Below, one piece after another: positions 32,645 to 44,256 of a stretch of DNA of 64,000 nt. Source of the stretch: Enoplolaimus lenunculus. Lineage: Eukaryota > Nematoda > Enoplea > Enoplida > Thoracostomopsidae. Made by a program: the position numbers and the translations under genes. The notes under the pieces are model-generated. The model searched no databases and had not been told where the DNA came from. It saw only the letters and a program-made list of their open reading frames with translations. The stretch is from positions 1 to 64,000 of the forward strand of contig JASANG010001061.1 of NCBI GenBank assembly GCA_030248215.1. Direction: 5' to 3'. Position 1 is the stretch's first letter; every line of letters begins with the position of its first letter.

Positions 32645-35075
32645 TTGTTGTCATTCGTGGATTTGTCATTCTTCCTCATTGTGATTTACATTGGACGGAT
32701 CAATCGAAAATTATTGCAGCTGCGATTAAGTGAAAATCAAATTTTAAAATTTAAATAATACCATAATTTGTTTCTAATTGTCTCTGTGACCTGTCTTATT
32801 TAAAATCTGAAATGATAGTTTCAACGTCTTCAGCGTTTATAGAAAGTTTGGGTCAGTGTAATTTTAACGGACATTAAGAGTTATAAGCATATGCCTATGA
32901 AACACATAAGTATGTGTGTGCGTTTACGCACAGAATAGACGTTTTTTCGTTTCCGATTTCGGCATTTTTGTTTCATTCGTTTTTATTTACAAGCTGCTTT
33001 TTACACGTTTGTTGCTTGATATTAAAATGTTTAAACATGCACTGTAAAAAATGGGGAGTCAAATTGACTCTCTCGGAAACAGGCTTTTCCTGCGTTTTTG
33101 GGCGTGAAGAATCTGAATAAATTGTTTTATTAACGACCAGAATAAATCAATTAATAGCTAGCGACTAACTATTTAGCATATTAGCTTAATTGGTTAAATC
33201 TAAATAAGGACTTTTTAAATTCGTTCACTGATTATTAGAGTTACAACCGATTTGATACTACGCAGGTCCGAACGGTAACAATATAATTCAACCTAAATGC
33301 GGTTAGCGCCAAACTAAGTCTGCTTGGTTCGCTCTTAATAAAAACCCGTCCAGCGAAAATAGACGAAAGCAGATTTGGCCCTATGTCGAAGCGTTCCGCC
33401 ACAACCGGGCAAATTTTTCAGAATATGATAACCTCAATATCGCGCGGTGATATACCTTAACTTTCCATCTGCAGTGAGCTGGCGAGTGCTCTTTCTCAAA
33501 CCTCAAATTCTTCGAGAATCGATTGCGAACATTCACGAAGCATGATAGACTTATGAATCTTGTTATCCTGTGCATCGAATCAGACATTCTACGTGTATTA
33601 GGCTTCGGTAGAATCACAAATAAACTTCTCAAAGTGCAAAACTAAAAAAATGTCCTGAGGCGTCAATTTTGTTTCGGACTTCTGGTACAATTTATTTCAT
33701 TTCAATGTGTCATTTTAAGCTCTGGTGTATAACATAATATTGGTTAATAAAAGGTTGATAGTCATATGGGCCCCGCATCTCCTACCACCGTAAATCCGAT
33801 CCTGATTTCAGGCAGAGCACCGGTTTATGCGCGCTATTGGCGGAAAACGTACCACGTTGGATAATGCTGAAACCTTTTCTTAAAAATACCAAATATCAGG
33901 AGTAAATCTATTCAAAGCGTCAAACGGGCTATAAATTACGTGAAACCAATAAATTTCACTTTAATTATAGAACAAACCACCAAATAAACGCTCCAAATAT
34001 CAAGAGATACAATAAACGCTCCACGATAGGCTATTAAAGTGATTAATTCAATTGTAGCAAAGTAACTACATTAAAAAAATTTATGCTGCCTACGCTAAAA
34101 AACTGATTGGTTCAACTATGTTTAGCCTTTTCATGACCGTAACCAAGAACTGTTGATGAGCCAGATAGATTTCCACTGATGGCGAATAAAAAGGTTTTGC
34201 TAACAAATGCAGTGTTTTAATTTGTTACCGAACGGGATCAAAGAAAACCCGGAAATATTTTACCGAGCGGATCAACGAAAAACTCGCAAAAAATTTACCA
34301 AACTGACTTACGGGATAACTTATACGCTGAAATATCAGGAGCGCATATGTATCTTGTTCTCCTGGACTGGAAATAGTTCACGTTTGGTTCTATAGCCCGT
34401 CGGCTGCACTTATTCTTTCTTTTGGCACGAATTGTTATATGTGGACGCCGTCAGATTCTAAATTTTCACATTTTGGCAATAAACATGGGTTTTCAAGTTG
34501 TGTCGACTAAGTGTTCGTTTACTTGCTGGAGCCGACGTCCAAATTTGTCGTCCACCGTTATCGCTGAACTGAGTCTCCAAGATCGAGCAGAAGCAGCACA
34601 TTTGTCAGATTTGCAATTTTTCTTTGCTAACCAAGCCTTCAAACCGCTATAGTACTATAATCTCAATCAATTAATATTTACCCTATTAACTAAGATGGGA
34701 CTTCAATTGTTGTTTTCACCTAAGATTGAAAAATATTAATTAATCAATTACTTTTTAAGCGGCTGATTAGGATATTTTTAGGTTGGATTAGCGATGATAT
34801 ATAATCGCGCTACTTAATTTTTAAGTTCAGGTCCAAGTTTAAAACTGGATAATGTGCAGCAATTTCAGGCACCAGTACACGGTGTGTTTATTCTAAGAAA
34901 CATATCAAAGTAATATGTTTCTATGAGCGAGGTAAGTATTTGCTAATCCAGTTTCGCACGTTATTTCTCCATAAAGTTGCGTTTTTAAATTGCCAACGAT
35001 GCATAATAATGTGTCATATGCATAAGCTTAATATGAAACGAAATCTGCCCAGGTCAGAAAAGTTAAAAAACTGTA
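32645..35075. other. 2.4-kb intergenic stretch
   Basis: No supported gene. It contains one half-MITE at 33037-33110, and a loose repetition of aataaacgctccaaatatca near 33890-34025. Confidence 0.4.
33037..33110. mobile_element. Half of a GAGTCAAATTGACTC MITE
   Basis: gcactgtaaaaaatggggag, then tcaaattgactctctcggaa, matches the right arm of the inner element at 27348-27570. The other arm is absent. Confidence 0.55.
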
Positions 35076-35226
35076 CGAGTTCAGCTATACTCGCCGAACA
35101 CAGGGCGCAAGGCACCGTCATATTTTATATTAAAAACTTCACCCTATAGATTTTGGCCGTCGACGCTGCGCTGCGGTGTGCGGCGAAGTCCAGCGGCACG
35201 CTATGAGTATAGCACAACCCTTACAG
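35076..35226. mobile_element. GC-rich palindromic MITE (copy 2)
   Basis: Ends cgagttcagctatactcgcc and gagtatagcacaacccttac, inverted, enclose GC-rich arms (gtcgacgctgcgctgcgg) around an AT core. Related to 10755-10940 and 59936-60131. Confidence 0.6.
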
Positions 35227-36130
35227 TTGGAAAATTTAAACTTTATACGAACTATTGTTACTATACAATTTTGAATGCTCGAAGAGTTTTCTATAAATTT
35301 TGGAATTGCAATCAATGTTGTCTTTTTATACAACATAGATTCTATTAAATTAGTGCGGATACTAATCATTTAAGCGTTGCGAGGTGTAGTTAACTGCGCC
35401 GTACGCCGCCGTGATCATGGCGTAAACTTCATCATCATGGGCGACGCCTGGATATCGGGTTGAAGGGTACACATTTGTACAAGCGGGGTCGTAATTTTGA
35501 GCCAATTAAACAGCAAACCGGGCAATTAACTAGTGCAATATCTTACAGTTAATATTGTGATATAATGCTTACGTATACTTAAACTTTTTCTAATGGCAGG
35601 AGTAGCGTTGCAGCAAAACAACAGCATGTGCACAAGATTTACAATCGTGTAGCAGTCATTAGGTTATACCTAGAAAGTTTTACAATAATTAAACATAAAC
35701 GAATTACTTTAAAGCAGAACTGGTAAAATTCATCCACAGGTTCCGGCCGAAATGCTAGTGGCATAAACGATACAAAGATAAAATGAAATATATGGCACAA
35801 TGCCAAGCCAGAAGCGACAGTAAACAATAAAATGAAATCAACCTATAATTGAAGAAAATCAAACGTAGCATTTATTCGCACAAATTCCCGGAAACTAGAG
35901 AGTTCTTTAAAATAACTACGTTTATTTGAATACTTCACAAAAATACAATCTTGATTTTTATTTGTCATGCCAGGAAATAACGTAGCTAACTATAAATTAG
36001 CTTTTGACTAGTGCCTTGTAAGTTTTAACACAACGGCTATGGGACTTTAAATATTCAGATAAGAACACTACAATTGTTCCAGCAATGTACAGTTCAACGT
36101 GGATTGAAGGAGACCGGTACTGATAAACGC

Positions 36131-36290
36131 GGGTCCGTAGCCAAGCCGGGCACCAGGAGGATTTAGCCCTCCTGAAAACATTTTGGCCCGCCTAGAACAT
36201 TTTCAACCTTGTTTGTAAGTTTGTGAAAACTCGTGAATGCCCTTGCTGAAAAACTCTTAGGCCCCTTAGCAAGGTGAGCTTGCTACGGGC
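36131..36290. mobile_element. CCCGTAGCC-family MITE (copy 2)
   Basis: Starts gggtccgtagccaag and ends aaggtgagcttgctacggg. It shares 'cattttcaaccttgtttgta' and 'ccttagcaaggtgagc' with the copies at 53384 and 62203. Confidence 0.7.
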
Positions 36291-36549
36291 TTGGATAAAA
36301 CGACTAAACTATTGGTTCTTGAGATAAAATTGACAAATCTTTAACGATGGTTCAGTAAGGCAGTGTCTTTACGTAACAGAAATGCATTTGAATTGTTGGC
36401 AGAAAATGGTATTCCCCTGGTCGGTTTCTTAACTACAATAATATTGATCATATTGCGTAAAGGAGTTGAAGCCGGGGGAAAGGAAATAAGATGTTAAAAA
36501 TAATTTTTTGTAAAAAAGAATATAGAACCTTGCATTATCGCAAGTTTTT

Positions 36550-36729
36550 GTTACAAGACAAGTAAACGTTTAATTCAACGGACAGTTGCAATTGCAACAC
36601 CGGATATATATCAGTACCGAAGAGCGGTGGAGGGCGGGTAAAAATAAATAACAGTCTGTAACCGAATAACGGAGTGTGCCCTCCAGAGGGGCCAAATAAA
36701 TATCAGTCCCCTCTTATTCGAGTCATTAC
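36550..36729. mobile_element. Truncated GTAGTGACCC TIR element
   Basis: Contains 'gtttaattcaacggacagtt', 'ataacagtctgtaaccga' and 'ccaaataaatatcagtcccc', then the terminus CCTCTTATTCGAGTCATTAC. This matches the right part of the copy at 18781-19051. The left end is missing. Confidence 0.65.
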
Positions 36730-37114
36730 AGTAAGCATGTAAGATATTGTTGTTGATCATGTGTTCCGCCCTTTTTCTGTATGTTTTGCCGATTTCGTGT
36801 AACCAGCGTAACTCCAAGCCAAAATTTAAGTAGGTTCCAAACACTGAATTTTCAGAAACTGTGGCAGCTAACATATGTATCAATTTTGGCTCCGAACGGC
36901 TAACATCCACTCTTGACATCATCGAATGAAAAAACAATTTGCTTTAGTTCATGCGTTCGCTAAGCATATTCAAAGCTCAATAAATATTTCATTAATAGTC
37001 AACTGAACCGAAGAAGTATACGTTTGTTTGCGGAAGGTTTATGTGAATGCCCTTTACTGGATTAAATGTTTAAATATCAGAACAGCTGACAATTTTGAAT
37101 GTACCTATGCATCA

Positions 37115-37245
37115 GAATGCTAGCGGTCAGGGTAGCACTATACTTTTTGCTTGTTTTTGTGTTTACCGGCGCCGTCCTGTATCGTGCCACATCGTATGAA
37201 ATCGGGGCCGTACCGCGTTTAGCGCCAATGCAACTGTAAAGTTTA
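37115..37245. mobile_element. Decayed GC-rich repeat
   Basis: gtagcactatactttttgc, followed by GC-rich ggcgccgtcctgtatcg and ggggccgtaccgcg. It resembles one side of the GC-rich palindromic family. Low certainty. Confidence 0.35.
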
Positions 37246-38104
37246 AAGCTATTGTCATCTCCGAGACCTGGAAACAGTCGTATAATTCTTGCATATTTGT
37301 GGGGCAGCGGGCGTATGAAGGTGGATGTATGTGGTTATGTATCCACATTTGGAGATCCTATACACTGACAAAACGCAGTTCTACAGGCTGTAGGATAACC
37401 TGCAGAGGTAAAAAAGGTTTCGCTCTCACTACAAACATTTCGATTAAATTATCTGCTCCCAATATGAGATCTTGTCTACGCCCCTGCTTTGAGAGGGGAC
37501 TAAAAAAGCCGTATAAAATTTTTGTCGCAGAAAATTGTTCAGACCAAACCAAATTAATCAATTTGTTTAACCCGAATTAGGAATTATTAAAGTCCTAAAA
37601 TTTGCTGCTCAGAATTATGATTCTTCCGGTTTTATAAACTGAATTACGTTGGTTATACATAAATAAACTCAGATTTTTCAGCGAAGTATTCAAAATACTT
37701 AATTACTATAACAGTTTCGTACAGTTTTAGAGTTAGGAACACCAACCAATACAACTCGATTTATATATAAACAAGAGTGTAGACACAAATTCAATGTAAC
37801 CCCGAAACATGGTGAGTGTCACATATTAATAATTTTTATGTATTATTAATGCCCTTCAAATGTGTACACCCACATAAAAGTTGAGGTTTAGTTGCAAGCT
37901 TAGCTGAAACCCTAAGCAAAAGCTTTGGAATAGGTAAGCCTTTACCTAGCCTACGCCTATAAGAGTAAATGATGGGAAAAGTGTTTAAAAGCCGAAAACG
38001 TTCGTTGCTCTATCCTCGAAATGGTCTTTCCGTTGCCCTATAAAGGGTAGAAAACGCATGTCAAAAGAACTGTCTTATCCATGTGTCCCGATGTCCCGCT
38101 ATAA

Positions 38105-38417
38105 ACTATGTCTTTGTCGAAGGCCAATCAGTTATTCAGGCGATTTGCTAATTGGCATAGGCCAAACGGCTATTCAGAAAAGTACCAACTTATCCTACGA
38201 CAAACACCAGTTTAAAGTTTTTTAACAAATACGATAAGCGACTATTAACTCTGATTGGTTGTTTAGTAGAACTTTTAATCTTGCAATGAAATGTTATTGA
38301 ACCATCAGTTAATTGCAATTTATCGTAAGCAAAATTGCTATTATACGCTGAATAATAAATTGGCCTAGGCCAATTAGTAAACTGGTCTGAACAGCAGATT
38401 GGTTTACGACATATATA
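38105..38417. mobile_element. GTCGTAGGCCAATCTGC MITE (copy 2)
   Basis: Left end tgtcgaaggccaatcagtta, right end cagattggtttacgacata, with aattggcctaggccaatt inside. It has the same plan as 12234-12540 but is more diverged. Confidence 0.65.
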
Positions 38418-38488
38418 TTTATAAATTATAACTAAAAAAATTAAAGCGTCACATTTCATTAAAAACTTCATAATGCAAGCGTTATTAT

Positions 38489-38867
38489 ATAGTGACCCGA
38501 ATAAGAGGCGGAATAACAGGGTGTCTCTACTATGAGTCCTCAATCAATAGGAGTCTGTATCCCTAATTAGAGTAAGTTAGTGGAGAAAGTCGATAAATCC
38601 TAATGAGAGTTCATGACAGAGATCAAAGTACAAGAATGTCTTGGACTGCTCAAATATGTAACACACTCAAAAACCCACGTAAAGTTATTAAGCTTCAAAA
38701 AACGATTAATGGATAGGGCAATCAACAAAATGAATCGGAGAACATTCTTTCCAAAAAATATGAAGAAGAATAGTGTTAACAATAAATAACAGTGTGTAAC
38801 CGAATTAACAGGAGTACCTTCTGGTGAGGCAAAATCAATATCAGCCCCCTCTTTCATGCGACACTAC
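38489..38867. mobile_element. GTAGTGACCC TIR element, longer copy
   Basis: Left end atagtgacccgaataagagg, right end ctctttcatgcgacactac. Left interior 'caatcaataggagtctgtat' and right interior 'cagtgtgtaaccgaattaac' match the copy at 18781-19051. The middle is about 110 bp longer. Confidence 0.7.
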
Positions 38868-39407
38868 AGTAAAACCTCCGTATTTAATCAGGATGCAAAA
38901 GTAGCAATGCAAAATTTAATGACAGCTGGTGTAAAAAATGGCCTAATGTACACCTGGCGAGTTATGGGTTTAATATTGCGTGCTTCATTAATAATCAATA
39001 GATTGGATCCAGTACTAGTAAAGGTTATCTTGACGTGCTGAATATTCATAAAGCCGGTATTGTAGCTGAAATTGGGCGTATGCAATGTGATAAATTTCCG
39101 GAGAGACAAGAATAAAACAGTTTTGTAGGGTTTGGAATAAGTCCTTATATCCTAAAGGTCAAAAAATATTCACACGCTACAATTGCTATCACACATCTTT
39201 TCTATGACACTCAAGGCTTTTCGGAAACAAATCCTTGGCTTTAATCTGCTCGGCAGCCGTATACGATTACCAGTAACAATCCGCGCGCACTCCCAAAATT
39301 GGAACTTGTACACATTAAAGCTTGGATCAATGTATACAACAACTCGGAACAACTTCTCTATATGCTTTAAGTTTAAACTAAAATTTAAGTAGCATGAGCC
39401 TCAGGCC

Positions 39408-39545
39408 AGGGCCGAACCAGCCACCCCCCATAACCTCATTTGAGGGGCCCTCACCCCTAAATGGGCCCCCACCTTAACCGAGCGAAACAAAAACCGCCGA
39501 AGTTTCGAAATACGTCTGGCTTCTTGTTCGCTTCGCTCGCGATTT
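39408..39545. mobile_element. GC-rich repeat shared with intron 6 of the esterase-like gene
   Basis: cagggccgaaccagccaccc, then cgaaatacgtctggcttctt, then gttcgcttcgctcgcg. This matches 13461-13635. The ends are not defined. Confidence 0.5.
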
Positions 39546-41356
39546 TGACACTATCGTATCTTTCCGCGATTACAATAACCACAAATAATAATGTATTAAC
39601 AAAAGACGTTCTAAGTGAGGTGTGCCGTGTGCTGTCTCGCATGGTTGGAGCATATGAAGATTGTAAAAGGTTTTATTTAAAATATACGCTGTTTAGTTAG
39701 CGACGTTAAAAGAAAATGTCAAAAAAAATGTCGCGCTGTGTTGCAAAGTTTGATTCATTTTAAAGATGGCTTCAATTTCTAAATCAATCATTTTGCAACT
39801 TTTTGTATAAATTCTGCATCCACGTCTTCGCTGTTGGCCTCACCCAGTAGTCTTAGGGTGGCCAACCCTTGTCTGCTCCGACACTGCCTAAGGCGAAATG
39901 AAAGCAAGCCTTAGGGCCTAAACATTCTGTTCAGGACTCGTTAGCATGTACTACATATAATGAAAAAATAAATGCGGTTATGCACACTTCAAACATAATT
40001 TGAAATTTTTTCGGCAATTTTCTCAAAGTATATAGGTTGAGAACTGTTACATACATTTTTCAAAACATCAATGGACGTGCATTTGTTTATATCCGAAACA
40101 TTTTTGCAATGAAGATCATTCGAAATGATGTATTTCAGAGCAGATATATTTCGTCAATTGTTGCGATTCAAAAAACTTATAAAACGGTATCGTAGAGAGC
40201 TCAATGTCGTACGGGTCAACAAGTTCAGGAGCAGTTTCCGCTGATTTCACATAACTTTCCAGCAAGTCTAAACCTATTCTAAGAGGGCCGAAATGTTTTT
40301 AGGGGTTGAGCCAATCCCCGGTGCATCTGCGACTGCACGCCCGGTTATCAACGAAATATTTGCATCAGTATCATTACTCTTTCTATAGGACATAATCTTA
40401 ATGGAAAAATGTTGTTGAAATCATTAAAAACTCTGGTCTTTTGAAATTCAATGGCATCATTTCAATCGCGAGCAAAACGGAACCCTTTGACAGCACAAAG
40501 CAATCAATTCAGTTTATATGCAAATGAAGAGGACTTCATCAAACGTCAAATTATACCCATCAAAACAATAATGATTCTATGCAAACAAGCAGCCTATAAA
40601 AGTGGTAATTGAGACCGCGTAAAACTAACAGCTGGGCGAGTCTTCTAAATGATTTAATGCATTTTCTTGAACTCTACTGAGTTTATTATTAAAGATTTAG
40701 ACAGTAACATCGAATTACTGCAGTATTTGATTTTCCTGGTTTCGTGTGCTCATTTATAAGTTTTGGCTTTTTAACTTCGGATTGACATACTAATTTTCAT
40801 TTAGTGTATCTTATTTCTGCTGTAAGGAGTTGCAGCATCCGTCTTGATATACGGTTACGCATTGTTATTAATTTTTCAACCCGTTCTTTGTTATTTGTAC
40901 CTCTCTCTTTCTCACACACAGACTCACACACAGACGCACACACACTTTTCTCATATGCCCACTTTCTTCATCCATGAACCATTTATGTATTAAGCTAATT
41001 ATGGCAATTGAAATTTATGGACTCTTACAAACTTTAAACTCTGTCCATTTCCGAACCTCAACAGAGATATAGAATCCTACTGATTACAACTCAAAATAGA
41101 GAAGCTGACTCTTACCCCTACCCAATATTATTCGGGTAGCTATGGTATTTTCAATGAACAATTCATATTAAGTATAAAAACTATCTCAGCTCGTTTATTA
41201 ACCGTTATCTCTCGAATAAATTTTGTCATTAAAGTTTCTAAAATCATAATGTGCAACGGCTAAAAGCACTGAGACTACCGTTCAACGATGCACAGACGCA
41301 GTTAAACTAAGCGTTTCAACGAATTAAAATGCCACTTCGTCAAGTTTCAACGCAGT
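39546..41356. other. 1.8-kb intergenic stretch
   Basis: No gene recognised. It includes a CT/CA-rich simple tract at about 40904-40948 (tctctctttctcacacacag). At 41030-41145 a diverged fragment resembles the GTAGTGACCC TIR family (actcaaaatagagaagctga, attattcgggtagctatgg). Confidence 0.4.
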
Positions 41357-41520
41357 CCCGTTGTCAGATCACTTTGCCAGGGGGGGCAAAACAATTTTCA
41401 GGAGGGGCATATAAGGGTTTTCGTTGACTTGCAAGCAAGGCTGAAAATTTTCTAGGTGGCCAAATTTTTTTCAGGCTGGGGGATGAACCATTCCCCCTGG
41501 CGTTTCTTTACTACGGGCCC
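41357..41520. mobile_element. CCCGTAGCC-family MITE (copy 3)
   Basis: Ends in ctttactacgggcccg and contains aagggttttcgttgacttgc and gaaccattccccctgg. Orientation matches the intron-4 copy at 11536. Confidence 0.6.
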
Positions 41521-42000
41521 GTTTCAGCGCACTATCACAGCTTTCAAGTTCAAATAAAACAACCTCGAGTTGACTTTATTGTCGCTTTGCCTTTTGGCCT
41601 TCATAATGGTGTCGTGATTTTCGGCAGTTCACACACAAAAGTGTGCTAGTGAAAAGGGTTGTTTCACATAACAAAATATTGATCATGTCCAAGTGTTTAG
41701 CCACCGGGGGGGCGGTAGAGGTCAAATCGTCTTTAACAGTTTTGATGACGTTTTCAGATTCTTTTTCAGTTCGTAGCACAAGAAGCGTCCCTTTTCCGAC
41801 TTTCAATTTTTCAGACCGTAACCCAACACTTTCCAAAATCTTAGCTCTGGTTCTTTCATGTTTCTGTGCCTCTTACGATCAATGAGTTTAAAACTTAATT
41901 TGCCCAATTTTTAGTGTTCTGTTCAAAAGCGCAAAGAGACTGAAATTCGATTATTTCGAACTCTGGGGAAGAGGTAGACGCAAAAATGTGTTCATCAATA

Positions 42001-42185
42001 ATGCGCCGTTCACAATATAAAATTCGAGCTGACCACAAATGTGTGATAGCCCGGGGTGAACGAGTGGTCGTCGACCCTACGGAACGAAACATTTTCCATT
42101 GATTTTACATCAACACGTGTCACTAACCGGTTTGCGACACTCGTTGATGTAGGGTCAACACTTTTTTTACACCCTGTGCCACACG
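42001..42185. mobile_element. ATGCGCCGTGCACAATATAA MITE (copy 1)
   Basis: Starts atgcgccgttcacaatataa. Interior 'gatagcccggggtgaacgag', 'catcaacacgtgtcac' and 'gatgtagggtcaacac' match 62922-63103. The right terminus is decayed (accctgtgccacacg). Confidence 0.6.
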
Positions 42186-42518
42186 TATCTAAGTGTAAAA
42201 TACTGAAGCCAAAGGAGGTCAACAATATTATCCGGGGGTCAGATGTGAAACAAAATTAAATAGGCGAAATTGCATGGCAACGTGCTATTAGCGCCCGATT
42301 TAGAACGGGACCGATTTTGTGCCATACCTGGAACCAGCATACATCGCTAATTTGTAATAATTGTTGCACACATATCAAATTATGTACCTTTTTCTCAAAT
42401 ATGTGCAGCACCTGTCGCCAGTTTACCATACGTTGTGGAAAACTTTTAAACTAAAAAGTTTGTGTTCCAAATTTACCTCAGTACTTGAATTAAAAAACAG
42501 GAGATGAACAAAAATTGT

Positions 42519-42784
42519 CAAAGCCGGAGCCGGAGGTGAAGCCGAAGGTGAGGCAAAATTAGGTAGTTAAAATGATATTTAATTTGGTAATTTTGGCAAA
42601 TATATATCTGTAAGGTGTTGTTAAATGTTTTGAATTTACTCATTTTTTACTAAATATGAACAATTTTTTCTCAAAAACGAAACACAAAATAAATAAATTT
42701 TGTAAAACTATACAGTTTCACTACCAAAATTTCCGAAACCACCGGCAGAAATTGTACCGGAGCCCGACGTCGATTTTTTGCTTC
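42519..42784. mobile_element. CCTCCGG-ended repeat element (copy 2, inverse)
   Basis: gccggagccggaggtgaagc at the left and gtaccggagcccgacgtcg at the right enclose an AT-rich core with 'atgatatttaatttggtaa'. It is the inverse relative of 30521-30857. It abuts the next TIR element. Confidence 0.55.
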
Positions 42785-43125
42785 TCCAGAGGGTAGCCCC
42801 TATTGTTTGGTTACGGACAGCTATATATTTTTAACCCACCCTCCGCCGGCCTGCCTTCGTTGCTGATATATATCCGGTAATGCAACTATCCGTTGAATTA
42901 AACGTAAATTTGTCTTGTATCAAAAGCTTGAGCGAAATGCAAGGTTATTTCTAACTCAACTTTGTTTGGTCGTGACATCATTTGTGTCATACAATTAGGG
43001 ATAATTGACATTTATGGACTTTAATTACGCTATAGGGGCTCTATCCGCTTATGGGCACTTATTTGGGATACGGACTTCTATTGATTGGAACTCAAAATCG
43101 GTACCCCTCTTATTCGGGTCACTAC
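42785..43125 (-). mobile_element. GTAGTGACCC TIR element, inverse copy
   Basis: Begins inside the element (ccagagggtagcccctattg, then cccaccctccgcc) and ends with CCCCTCTTATTCGGGTCACTAC-type terminus at 43125. The far terminus is missing at the junction with the preceding repeat. Confidence 0.6.
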
Positions 43126-44060
43126 AGTATCCTTCTCAGCAGTGTGGTATTTCAAGAACTAAATCTTCTTTAAGAAACTTCGACGAAGGAACAGACAATA
43201 ACTGGTACACTCTGGTGACGATAAAGCTTCTGGTTCCACGACACTGTACACGGCATATATATGATTTGCGTTCCTTTCGAAATACATTTAACGAAAACTC
43301 TTTTTTCAATACGCACCAGTTTTATAAACTCCTACAACGTACGCTTGAAATTAATCAACTCAAACGGTTTCAAAATATCGAAAGCAACAAATTGCCCCGA
43401 AAATAATTTACCGCAAAAAACAGTACCAAACGCTCCAAGCTCCATTCTTGCAATGTACTGTTTTAATCACCGTAAACACTTGGTTTAATCTTGATCGAAG
43501 ATGTTCAAGAATTTAAGACGTTAACAAATATATACCTAAAATTTACCGATTTTTTAATAAACAATTAATTTATGTGCAATAAAAACAAATTAAGCAAAAA
43601 ATGCCTCACAAAATAGATAAACGTTTTATCAAACGGCAGTTTTTAGGGCCGTATCGTTGTTCCGGCAACAAAAATCATCAAATTAAAACAACATAAGTTT
43701 TGAGTTAAATCTTGTCTCTAACATAAGTGCGAGTATTTTAAAAACAGACTCGTAAAATTAATAGCCGTAAAACTTTTAGAACTTTTCCAACTTCTGTATA
43801 TAAATTTCCGTTTAATTCTAGCCGCTTTTTTGTTTTAACGGCTACATTTTTAGTAGAAAAGCGGCAACGCTGATACAGTTGTTTTTCAACTATTAAGGAA
43901 ATATTAGTAATAAAATAAGCCTTAGAATCTTATTTTTTGAGGAAGGATTCAAAGATAAAGTCTAAAAATGGCGCTACAGTTTTTGAATATTTTAATTCCA
44001 TCAGCCACCGTGTAACAACGCGCGCGGGTTGCTGTATATACACTACAGCATAACAATTTG
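43126..44060. other. Intergenic, no recognised feature
   Basis: AT-rich, with no exon or repeat that I can support. Confidence 0.4.
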
Positions 44061-44256
44061 GGTCAATGTATAATATAGAATCGTAATAGTAGTATAAACA
44101 TATTCCTACACCTAAACCGAAGCCTAAGCGTAAGAATGAGCTTATACTTAAAGCTAAACCTAAGATTATAACCTAAACAAAAATAGCCTTAAGCTTAAGC
44201 TTACTCTATTGCAGTCCCGCAGAAAAACGTACAGCTCCTAATCTTAAACATGGGCC
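44061..44256. mobile_element. TTAGGC-bearing hAT-like MITE (copy 3) with near-exact 8-bp target duplication
   Basis: Left end ggtcaatgtataatatagaa (compare GGCCCATGTATAGAACAG), right end cttaaacatgggcc. The flanks are ACAATTTG (44053-44060) and GCAATTTG (44257-44264), seven of eight identical. The interior has 'ctacacctaaaccgaagcct' and further cctaag-type units, more decayed than in copies 1 and 2. Confidence 0.78.
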
